Below are positions 42,579 to 52,775 of a stretch of 64,000 bases of DNA, one piece after another. Below the pieces are notes generated by a model. That model was not told the DNA's origin. It saw only the letters and a program-made list of their open reading frames with translations, and searched no databases. The position numbers and the translations under genes are program-made. The DNA is taken from NCBI GenBank assembly GCA_023014365.1, contig JAEBUN010000012.1, positions 1,116,001-1,180,000 of the forward strand, in the 5' to 3' direction. The stretch comes from Lepiota brunneoincarnata. Lineage: Eukaryota > Basidiomycota > Agaricomycetes > Agaricales > Agaricaceae. Numbering within the stretch: the first letter of the stretch is position 1; every line of letters begins with the position of its first letter.

Positions 42579-42932
42579 TGTTACCATATTCCTCCTAGTA
42601 TGCCCGCCCATCTATTTTTGTTTATCACATGCCACCGCCTGGTGTCAGCGTCCAGACGTATTTACTTATCACATGCCACCACTCGTCTATAGTTAGTTCA
42701 CCTTTGGCTTGTGATTCCCACCCGTTTACATGTGATTCTTTTCTTTATCACATGCCAGTCCCCCCAGTAGTATATGTAGACCTAGATATTACTTGTAATC
42801 TCTAGCTTTGTCTTGTTATACATCATATTTCTTCCTGATCTTTTGGCATCGCCTTAAGACTTGCTCGCATTACTCAATGGTTAACTTGTCGTTAATCACA
42901 TTGAGCCTTGCAGATGCCTAACCAGCGTAACA
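42579..42932 (+). repeat. 3' LTR of element C
   Basis: 354 bp. Of 12 differences from the 5' LTR, 11 fall in ten CpG dinucleotides and one is a G/C transversion. Confidence 0.95.
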
Positions 42933-43324
42933 CCCTGCCTTCCTGCATTCGGAAATCTCATCCCCAGCCCCCTTTGGCCTGGAATTTGGTCCTCCAGCAC
43001 TCCAGTGCTTGGAGTTCCTTCCTACACCCCTCCAATGCAGATGCGAACCCTCACTGGTGCATGCGACCCTGTCCCAAGCCCATTCCTGACCATACCCACT
43101 TTAGACATCCCTGACACCTCACAGCCATTTATGTAGAGTAGATTACTTAACTTGGACTTACGGCAAGTAGTATAAGTAGTGTAGGTGAGCTCAGAGAAAC
43201 CTTACTTGATTCTCTAAGGTTTCCCCCTGCTCAGGTATGTACCTGGATAGATGTCCCAAATGACACTAAGGTTTCTCCCTGCTCAGTCAATGTGATGCAA
43301 CAACCAGGTTGCCCTTACACTTAA

Positions 43325-44048
43325 CACACTTGCATGGATGCAGAATAATGCAGATAAGCATGGAACATGTCTAGCTGGATTGCCATTTGTCAATCAGAGA
43401 AAAACCCATAACCCAGGGCAAGGTAGAAATGCTGCCAAACCTTCCAAAATATTCTGCAGTACCTGTAACAATTAACCTTATTGTTTTCTATTTCATATTT
43501 ACTATCTCTCATATATATCTAAACAATATAAATATGGTTGTGCTTGTTTGTGGAGAAGCAAGAGGTCTCACCCCTGCTTCCACACACAAGTCTGTGAGCT
43601 GTGATCAAGAATAGTTTCAGAGGACTATTTAGTGTACATTGTTAAGTGTGATTTCTTTGGTCATTGACCAACCCAGAGACAGAGACAAAGAACAGAGAAC
43701 AGAGTTTAGAGTTCCAGAGTGCTAGAGACAGAGACAGAGACAGAGAACAGAGTTTAGAGACCAGAGACCAGAGACTAGAGACCCCATGCTGTAAATTGAC
43801 AGGGATTGTCCTTTCATTGTTGCACCGTATGGCTAAGATAACTTCAATGGCTGTTTGTTAACCTCTAAAACACTACTCTCTTGAATTTCACTGTCAGAAT
43901 GCACCCCCAGAACACTCCAAAAGGTGAAACTGTTCATTATCTATCTCATACCACTTGCATTAGCTTAAGCTTATCAAATTTTGGCTAAGCTTAGTAAAAA
44001 CAAGCCCTCTATCTATATTAAAAATCCATGAATGTTTCCACCTTTTCA
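43325..44048 (+). repeat. 3' LTR of element H, distal part
   Basis: Continues the H LTR after the E insertion, including the (GAGACA)n tract and two TAAGCTTA copies (about 43969, 43988), ending CACCTTTTCA. It shows the empty site for solo LTR K (GGCTGTTTG at about 43853). CCAC follows as the presumed target duplication. Confidence 0.85.
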
Positions 44049-44056
44049 CCACCACC

Positions 44057-45830
44057 ATGCCACCAAAGAAATTCTCAGCTCGAGAATCCCCATCACCCCC
44101 TCCTCCCAAATCAAGAAACAGAATCTCAGGACCAGGTATACAAAACCCAGACCCCAGAAGAAACCCTGCACTATGACCCACTCAAACACTGTTGCTGTTC
44201 TATCCTCCATCCCCATTTGATTCACCTACTCCATGTGCATCAACATCTACCCAAATCATCACAAGAACCCCAACATAATCAAGTGTCTCTGCCGCACTAG
44301 CTGAAAGACAAAGACAATGTGAAGAACAAGAAAAACACAATATATTTGCAAACCAACTTGCTCCTCATGAACTTGAAAGACTCAAAAATGCAGTACAACA
44401 ACCAAGAGAACTCACAGGTTCTGAAGAAAACCTCCTTGCAAGATACAAAGCTTTCATTGAACTCAACAAAGGAAAAATCCCAGTAGACAACAACTCAGAC
44501 ATCTATATCACAGATGACAACCAATCAGACCCTGATCCACAACCACCCACATTACCTGTACCAACGATACCCTTAGCCCTACCAGCTCCTCCCCTATGAC
44601 CAAAACAACCTCCAACACTGCCACCACCGCCACCCACTGGACAAATGCAAATGGCCACACAAACCCCAAAGGAGTTAGGCCTCCTCAAACCCATTGCCTT
44701 CGATGGAAATAGAAGACTATTTGAAGATTGGACCTTCCAATGCAAATTCTATGTACTCACAAATAAAACCACTTACAACACCAGCCTTGCTAGGACCCTA
44801 TTTGTCCTCTCAACAATGCAATCAGGAGATGCCTGAGCCTGGGCCAGACAATACCTCCATGAGAGGAATCCTCAAACCCAAGCAGGACAACCAATAGCCA
44901 ACATGGGACAATTTTACTGCCAGACTCAGAACTGACTTCACCCTGGCAGATGAACATATTTATGTGCATACCAAACTCCAGACCCTGCACCAAGCAGGTA
45001 AACCAATGACTGAGTTCAACTCTCAGTTCAAGGAACTTGCCTGTCAGTCTGGACTCACTGAAGATTGTGCCCTGATCAATCTATACTGCAAGGCAATTGA
45101 CCACCACATTGCTGTGAAGATTGATGAATTGGAGAACCCACCAACAACTATCACTGCTTGGTATACCCAAGCCAATAAACTTGATGACAATTTCTGCTGA
45201 ATCAATGCCCTCTACAGCACTCCCAGGAACACATTCCCCCAAAGGAACCAATACCAACCTAATCATGGACCAAGCTGCCCAAACAATAATGTGCCCTATG
45301 CACAATTCTACCAAAGGAGCAATGCTCCACAATTCACACCATGCAACCCACATGCTATGGAAATAGACCATGCCACAATGGAAGAAGGGTATGAAGACCC
45401 TTACTCAGAAATCCCTCAACTGGACTATGCCGAAGAAGATCCTCAAGACTCCTTGGAGTTAGATGCCATTGTCACTGGACAACAAATAAAAGCCTATCAG
45501 AACCAAGAATGCTTCTGATGTAGAGCCAAAGACCACTGGGTTAGCAAATGCCCTCAACCCTCTCAAGCAAGACACTTCCCTGGAATGCATACAAATCCCC
45601 CTTGCCCTGCAAGAAACCCCAATTGTCCCTTCCCTGGCCAACAAAACACTCATCCCAGATTCCCAAACCAGAATGCCCAACAATCACCACAATGCAAGTA
45701 CTCCCTTGCAGTTGCAGAAGTAGCATCTCAGATGTGCCAAATGGTCGATGACCTCAACCCTGAACTCCAACAAGAACTCCATTCTGCACTAGCCAAAGAC
45801 CCAGAGATGCATCCCTTCCAGGATTTTTGA
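44057..45830 (+). pseudogene. Gag of chromovirus A2
   Basis: From ATG 44057 (MPPKKFSARESPSPPPP), just after H, through a capsid-like part (LLKPIAFDGNRRLFEDWTFQ, about 44672) to a zinc knuckle with a TGA inside (about 45508-45552) and the end HPFQDF*. Several TGA/TAA stops and frame changes. The last 82 codons (45585-45830) are open. Confidence 0.8.
45821..45827 (+). promoter_or_regulatory. Candidate -1 frameshift heptamer GGATTTT (A2)
   Basis: CAG GAT TTT TGA in the gag frame, identical heptamer and position to A1 (1171-1177) and, one codon earlier relative to the stop, to B (7474-7480). The protease frame continues in -1. Confidence 0.55.
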
Positions 45831-47752
45831 AATGGAACACAGACCAATGTGCCCCTGCTCATTCCCAGAAGGATTCTATACATTTTCACTCTCAGAAGGA
45901 TACTTTCTCAATAAATTCTGTACAACTACAACTCTCCCTGAATAAACAATCCCTGTACCTACCCATTGAGATTTGGAGTGAATGGATATCAAGACCCATG
46001 GCCATCACCACCCTGATAGACTTAGGAGCCCAGGGGAACTTTATTACCCACAAAGTCATTGAACAACATGGTTATCAAACCAAGTGGCTGGACCAACCAA
46101 TCCCTCTCAGCAATGTTGATGGAACTGGACAATCAACATGGCAAGATCCATGAATATATCAAAATCAAGACCATCATTGATGGAAGAGACTGCACACTAG
46201 AAGCATACATCACAAACACCAGTGAGAAGGGTCTCATCATTGGGTTTCCCTGGTTGGAACAATACAACCCCAACATCAACTGGAAAACCAAGACATTCTC
46301 TTGGAAACCCCAAATCAATCACCAAGACTTCTCCCAACTCCTCAGAACCCTACAATGACCTGTCAAACTCAACTCCATTGCCATGGACATAATGGCTGGA
46401 AAAACCTCTCAACCTGAGGATAACCCAGAAGAATACATCAACCTTTCAAACATTGATCTTGACACCTTCTCTTTAGAAAGAGAAATGAACCTGATGCTTC
46501 TAATCCCATTAGAAGTAAATGCCAAAGCTACAGATGCCATAACACTCCACAATGAGCAATACAACCCAACAAAATTGGCAAACCAAAAAGAAAAACAACT
46601 GGAATCAAACAAAGAACCACCCAAGATCCCTTGGAGATTCACCTGATAGGCTAAAATATTCAACAAAAAAGCCTCCGAATGATTTCCACCATCAAGAACA
46701 TTTGATCATGAAATCAAACTAAAACCAACATTCAAAGCAAAATTGATGAAACCCTATCAAGTGGCACCTGCCAAAGAAAAAGCACTAAAAGAATTCATAG
46801 ACAAAAACCTCCAAAATGGGTACATCTGCCCCTCAAAAACCCCTATGGCATCACCTTTTTTCTTTGTTGCCAAGAAAGGAGGAGACCTCCAACCCTGCCA
46901 AGACTATTGTTATCTAAACAATCACACAGTCAAAAATGCCTACCCAATCCCCATGATTTCCTCTATCATGGATCAACTCAAAGGAGCTAAGTACTTCACT
47001 AAGCTTGATGTCCACTTAGGATACAATAATGTCAGAATCAAAGATGGGGATCAATGGAAAGCAGTGTTCAAGACTCCTATGGGTCTTTTTGAACCAACTG
47101 TAATGTTTTTCAGACTTTGCAACAGTCCTGCAACATTCCAACACATGATGGACACACTATTCTCCAAAATAATGGAGAAAGGAGGAATCATCATCTATAT
47201 GGATGATACCCTAATCTACAGTAAAACCCAAGAAGAAACTGACTGACTTACAGAGAAAGTACTGCAAATCCTGCAGGAAAATGACCTTTATCTCAAAATG
47301 GAGAAATGCAAGTTCAACAAACAACAACTCAAATACCTTGGCATGATCATTACACCAGACAAAATAAAAATGGACCCTGGGAAACTCAAGGGAATAGAAG
47401 ACTGGCCAGTGCCCAAAACAGTCCAACACATTTGGAAATTCATTGGATTCTGTAACTTCTATTGGAAGTTTATCTGCAGCTACTCCCACTACACCAAATC
47501 CCTTAATCAACTCCTATCCAAATCAAACAAATTTGAATGGAAAGAAGAACAACCAAAAGCATTCAAAACACTCAAGAACGAATTCTTAAAGGAACTGGTA
47601 CTCCTCATGCCTAACTCCACAAAACCCTTCAAAATAGAAGCTGATGCTTCCAAATTCACATCAGCTGTCCTATACTAACACAACATTAATGGAATATGGA
47701 AACCTGTATCATTCTACTCAAAGATGTTCAGACCAGCAGAATGCAATTACAA
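45827..47752 (+). pseudogene. Pol of chromovirus A2, first part (PR-RT-RH)
   Basis: Protease with DLGAQGNF (from DSG, about 46018), RT with YMDD at 47196-47207, RNase H EADASKF block (about 47636). Split over several frames by stops and small indels. It ends at the Helitron insertion between A47752 and the T now at 61685; A1 at about 3110 shows the uninterrupted sequence. Confidence 0.85.
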
Positions 47753-47884
47753 TCTTATTAAGAATGGGACAAGGCCGTGAGATGATGGGGACGCTGACAA
47801 ATTTTAGTCAGCATTGGTCAGCATTTGTAATATTTTCTGATTGGCTGGCTGGGGGGGTCAATCACACGGAGGGGGTTTGGGAGT

Positions 47885-48262
47885 CTATAAATTTGGGGAT
47901 CTGGGGGGGTGGATAGCGAGATGTGAACGGCGAAGAAACCAAGGAAGTCGATAGGAAGAATGTTGAGAAATAAATTGATCTTTGTGGGGGAAGAGGTGTC
48001 TGTGGAGCGTTGGGAAATGGTCCAATGGCAATGATACTTGGGAATCCGATTGGGGCACACTGGCCCTCCCTTTTCGCGAAGACGCACAGCAAGCTAATAG
48101 AGAGAACAATGAGGAATAACACCTTTGATGGGAATATTGATGGGGGTATTCCCAGTGCCAGAGGCGTTCGTTTGCAATGTAAATTTGGGATTGGGGAACG
48201 GCTATAGGCATGGCAATCCTCTGATTTAACGAGTATTTATTAATAGGTGGAATGTTGAGCAA
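47885..48262 (-). other. Conserved open frame in Helitron unit 1
   Basis: 125 codons on the minus strand (MLNIPPINKYSLNQRIAMPI). Open frames of 125 and 108 codons are found at the same place in unit 2 (50354-50731) and unit 3 (52961-53287). A 65-codon frame on the plus strand (48010-48207) is also shared. The copies are so similar that conservation does not prove coding. It could be captured gene sequence. No family recognised. Confidence 0.3.
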
Positions 48263-49062
48263 TTGGACATGGGCTTTGATGGCCCATCAGAGGGCAAAAT
48301 GCAAAAAGCGCATTTGAGTGGCTTCTACTGGCTCAATTGCTACAATACTTTGGTACTCATTTCGGGTACAAACTGCGAAGACCTCGCAAAAATCTGGAAC
48401 AGAATCAATAGGGAGAATGTGGAGGAATAGTAATTACACTGTAATTTAAAAGGAAATTCATCCCAGGGCCCTGCAATTATCCTAAATCTTTGCTACATTG
48501 GCACATGTTACCCCTCATCTACATGCACATACCCCCAAAGTCCTGGACTATACCCATAGGACCAATATAGTGCAATGCTCAATTTCATGTTGTACATGAT
48601 ATTGAATATCTCCGCTCATATACTCATTCCCCTCGCGCCAAACCTGGGATTCACGTGTCATACATCCCCATCATGGCCTCCAAGCAATCCACAAATAAAT
48701 CAATAGGTGGAATGTTGAGCAATCGGAATTTCTTTGGGAACATGGAAATTCTGGCAATTGCTGACACATCCGGATCAATGCCCACCTGAGCTTCTCACGC
48801 CCCGTCCACCATTGATCTTCCTGCCACCATCCCTCTCCAGCCATAAAAAATCGCTAAAAATACGCTTAAATTCGTGGAAATTCGGATAATATTAAAAGAA
48901 TACTTATTGTTAAACAAGACCAACCAATATATCCAAAATCATCGTAAATAGCAAATAAAACCATAAAGATAATTGTAAAAATTCAGGAAAATTAGAAATA
49001 AATTAAAGATAAATCTAACTGCTCAGTTACAGGTGAGAGAAATGCAAAGTAAATTGATATAA

Positions 49063-49985
49063 TCAATGCTAAGATCAGGATAGTGGTAAATTGTGATAGA
49101 AAGTAACTACACATGCATGCCAACAGCATGGATTGTGGTTAGTTTCATACTGTGTTTAAAATATAAGTAGTATAAGATATTCAGACAATGCTAGATTGTG
49201 ATGGAAATTGATCACACATGCATGCCAAAGGCATGGATTGTGGTCAGTTTTCTGCTGTGTTCGAGATATCAGTAACACAACATATTCAGATAATGCTAGA
49301 TTGCGATGGAAATTGACTACACATGCATGCTGAAGGCATGGATTGTGGTCAGTTTCATGCTGTGTTCAAGATATAAGTAATATAACAGATTTGTAAGGGC
49401 GATCTGGCCGCCATGTTGCATCAGCTGAGCAGGGAGAAACCTTAGTGTCATTTCCGGACTTCTACCAAGTACATACCTGAGCAGGGAGAAACCTTAGAGA
49501 ATTGAGTAAGGTTTCTCCAAGCTCACCTACACTACTTATACTACCTGCCATAAGGTCCAAGTTGAGTAATCTACTCTACATAAATGGCCGTGAGGTGTCA
49601 GGGATGCCTAAAGTAAGTATAGTTGGGAATGGACTTGGGATAGGGTCATGCACGCCAGTGAGGGTTCACATCTGCATTGGAGGGGTGTAGGAGGGAATTC
49701 TGAGTACTGGGGTGTCGGGGACAGATTTCCAGGCCCAGGGGGGCTGGAAATCAGATTTCCGAGTGCAGGAGGGCTGGGGATTAGATTTCTGAGTGCAGGA
49801 AGGCTGGAAATCAGAATTCTGAGTCTGCAGTTGTGAGTGATGACCTAGAGTTCCCCTTACAATATTCAGACAATGCTAAATTGTGATGGAAATTGACCAC
49901 ACATGCATGCTGAAGGCATGGATTGTAGTCAGTTCCTTACTGAATTCAAGATATAAATAACATAACATACTTAAATAATACTAAG
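49063..49985 (+). repeat. ~105-bp tandem minisatellite in Helitron unit 1
   Basis: Imperfect units of about 105 bp with the core ACATGCATGC..AAGGCATGGATTGTGG, split by an E LTR. The same monomer recurs in units 2 and 3. Each monomer carries the inverted repeat GCATGCC-AAAG-GCATG. Confidence 0.8.
49392..49861 (-). repeat. Solo LTR, family E, copy 4 (470 bp, inverted)
   Basis: TGTAAGGGCGATC...GTTCCCCTTACA, reverse orientation to copies 2 and 3. Flanks AGATT (49387-49391) and ATATT (49862-49866) are a 5-bp duplication with one mismatch; neighbouring minisatellite units read ATATT. Three variants of the internal ~30-bp repeat are present. Confidence 0.85.
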
Positions 49986-50219
49986 CTTTAGATAATATAA
50001 ACAATTAGCACACTCCAAGTGCCCAGGCCAAAGGGTCTGGGCAACCATTCAGATAATGCTAAGGTCATCAAACAAGATCATGTGATCCATTCACTGATGT
50101 ACAAACAATTGTAAACAAAGTCATGTGACTTCCAAAAAAACTTTTTTTTTTACTCAAATCTTCCTATAATACTAAAGTCGCCCAAATATGTGTGCCGAAG
50201 GCACACGAGCGTAAGCTCG

Positions 50220-52775
50220 TCTATAAGAGAATGGGACAATGAGCCTGGGATGATGGCTGATGACCAATTTTTAGTCAGCGCTGACCAATCCTGACATAAT
50301 ATTTTCTGATTGGCTGGCTGAGGGGGTGGATTCCAAGGAGGGGTTCTGGGGGCCTATAAATTTGGGGATCTGGGGGGGTGGGTAGCGAGATGTGAACGGC
50401 GAAGAAACCAAGGGGGTTGATAGGAAGAATGATGAGGAATAAACTGATCTTTGTGAGGGAAGAGGTGTCTGTAGAGGGTTGGGAAATTGTTCAATGGCAT
50501 TGATACTTGCGATTCCGATTGGGGCACGCTGGCCCTCCCCTTTCGCGAAGACGCAAAGCGAATCAATAGAGAGAACAATGAGGAATAACACCTTTGATGG
50601 GAATATTGATGGGGGTATTCCCGGTGCCAGAGGCGTTCGTTTGCAATGTAAATTTGGGAGTGGGGGGCGGCTATAGGCATGGCAATCCTCTGATTTAACG
50701 AGTATTTATTAATAGGTGGAATGTTGAGCAATTGGACATGGGCTTTGATGGCCCATCAGAGGGGAAAATGCAAAAAGCGCATTTGAGTGGCTTCCAATGG
50801 CTCAATTGCTACAATACTTTGGTTCTCATTTGGGGTACAAACTGCGAAGACCTCGCAGAAATCTGGAACAGAATCAATAGGGAGAATGTGGAGGAATAGT
50901 AATTACACTGTAATTTAAAAGGAAATTCATCCCAGGGCCCTGCAATTATCCTAAATCTTTGCTACATTGGCACATGTTACCCCTCATCTACGTGCACATG
51001 CCCTCAAAGTCCTGGACCATACCCATAGGAACAATATAGTGCAACACTCAATTTCATTTTGTACATGATATTGAATGTCTCCGCTCATATACTCATTCCC
51101 CTCGCGCCAAACCTGGGATTCACGTGTCATACATCCCCATCATGGCCTCCAAGCAATCCACAAATAAATCAATAGGTGGAATGTTGAGCAATCGGAATTT
51201 CTTTGGAAACATCGAAATTCTGGCAATTGCTGACAAATCCGGATCAATGCCCATCTGCGCTTCTCACGCTCAGTCCACCATGCCACCATCCCTCTCCAGC
51301 CATAAAAATTCGCTAAAAATACGCATAAATTCCCAAAAATTTGGATAATATTGGATACATCCAACATCATTGTAAATCACAAATAAACTGTAAAAATAAT
51401 TGTTAAAAATTCAGGAAAATTAGAAATAAATTACAGATAAATCTATTTGATATAATCAATACTTAAGGGACTACACACCCATACCATATCCAAGATATAA
51501 GTAACATAATCTATTACAAACAATGCTAAGATTAGGATAATGCTAAATTGTGATGGAAATTGACCACATATGCATGCTGGAGGCATGGATTGTGGTCAGT
51601 TTCATGATGTGTTTAAGATATAAGTAGTATAACATATTCAGATAATGCTAGATTGCAATGGAAATTGACCACACATGCATGCCAAAGGCATGGATTGTAG
51701 TCAGTTTCCTGCTGTGTTCAAAATATAAGTAACATAAGATATTCAGACAATGCTAGATTGTGATGGAAATTGATCACACATGCATGCTGAAGGCATGGAT
51801 TGTGGTCAGTTTCCTGTTGTATTCAAGATATAAGTAGTATAAGATATTCAGACAAGGCTAGATTGTGGTCAGTTTCCTCCTGTGTTCAAGATATAAGTAA
51901 CACAATATATTCAGACAATGCTAAATTGTATTGGAAAGTAACTATACGTACATATGTACTGAAGGGATGGATTGTGGTTATTTTCATGCTGCATTTACAA
52001 TATAAGTAACATAACATACTTAGACAATGCTAAGCTTCAGATAATATAAACAATTAGTACACTCCAAGTGCCCAGGCCAAAAGGTCTGGGCATCTATTCA
52101 GATAATGCTAAAATGATTAAAATATCAGTAAATAAGATTCTGTAACTCAGAGAAATTGAATCTCTCTTAAAACAAGTAAACTACATACTCTAAGTGCCCA
52201 GGCTAAAGGATCTGAGTATCTATTCAGATAATGCTAAGGTCATTAAACAGGATCATATGATCCATTCAGTTGATACCAAACATTAGTAAACAAAGTCATA
52301 TGACTTTCATAAAACTGTTTTTTTACTCAAACCTTCCTAAACTCAACTATTATTAAAATGTTTGTTCAAGATATATATTAAACAATTAGCATACTTCAAA
52401 TACCTAGGCTGAAGGATCTGGGCATCTATTTATATAATCTAAAAAAATAGCTGTCATCAGTCAATTTTAAATCTCAAACAATTAGTGCAATCCAAGTACC
52501 CAGGCTGAAGGGTCTGGGCATCTATTCAGATAATGCTAAAGTCATTAAAATATTGGTAAACATGATCATGTGATTCAGAAAAAACTTATCCCAAACTCAT
52601 TTAACTAATATATTTCAAGTATCTAGGCTAACTCAGATAATTAAATAAGGTTATATGATCAATATATTGACAAATACAGACAAACAAATATCAACAAAGT
52701 CATGTGACCTAACAAAACTCTACTTTTTGTAATTATACTCCCTGTGCCAAAGGCACAGCTAGGGTCTTACCCTAG
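50220..52775 (+). mobile_element. Helitron array unit 2, non-autonomous
   Basis: Starts TCTATAAGAGAATGGG directly at the end of unit 1 and ends CTAG, with hairpins TGTGCC-AAA-GGCACA (52743-52757) and CTAGGGT-CTT-ACCCTAG (52759-52775). Contains the conserved frame (50354-50731, minus), a 74-codon plus frame (51124-51348), the ~105-bp minisatellite, and a second repeat type around 52040-52560. No Rep-helicase. Confidence 0.75.
51540..52560 (+). repeat. Minisatellite arrays in Helitron unit 2
   Basis: About five ~105-bp units (51540-52030), one shortened, then three or four copies of another unit with AAGTGCCCAGGC.AAAGGGTCTGGGCATC (52040-52560). Copy number differs between array units. Confidence 0.75.

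Larger units (their letters stand above)
35449..42932 (+). mobile_element. Chromovirus C: complete but decayed Ty3/gypsy element, 7,484 bp
   Basis: Two 354-bp LTRs and CCCTG duplications (35444-35448, 42933-42937). Gag is nearly intact; pol and ORF3 are broken by stops and frameshifts. The LTRs differ at 12 positions, 11 of them at CpG dinucleotides. Domain order PR-RT-RH-IN-chromodomain. Related to A and B in layout: -1 gag/pol, self-priming site, post-pol double zinc-knuckle ORF. Confidence 0.95.
35331..43319 (+). repeat. Family E LTR, copy 3, split by element C
   Basis: Segments 35331-35448 and 42938-43319 join into one E LTR, TGGAAGGGG...GGTTGCCCTTACA, flanked by CTTAA (35326-35330, 43320-43324). 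Near its 5' end is a ~30-bp tandem repeat (CAGAAATCCAATTCCCTGCC unit, about three copies) that varies in number among E copies. Element C sits inside the repeat with a CCCTG duplication. Confidence 0.9.
20676..44048 (+). mobile_element. Element H: large gypsy retrotransposon with antisense gene block
   Basis: 5' LTR 20676-22631, internal 22632-34753, 3' LTR 34754-44048 with nested insertions. LTR ends are TGA...TCA. CCAC flanks both sides (20672-20675, 44049-44052); ACCAC fits if the last A is shared. It lies in the leader of A2, just before the gag start. The internal region is about 11.3 kb after removing solo LTRs: gag and pol on the plus strand, then about 4.8 kb with spliced genes on the minus strand, then polypurine tract and 3' LTR. 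Pol is of the YIDDV type common in agaricomycetes. It is heavily mutated. Confidence 0.8.
47753..50219 (+). mobile_element. Helitron array unit 1, non-autonomous
   Basis: Starts TCTTATTAAGAATGGGAC after an A and ends with two adjacent hairpins: GTGTGCC-GAA-GGCACAC (50190-50206) and CGAGC-GTAA-GCTCG (50206-50219). An E LTR (49392-49861) is inserted. It shares most of its sequence with units 2 and 3. There is a CCAAT-type box (GATTGGCTGG) and TATAAAT near the 5' end. No Rep or helicase sequence. Confidence 0.75.
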
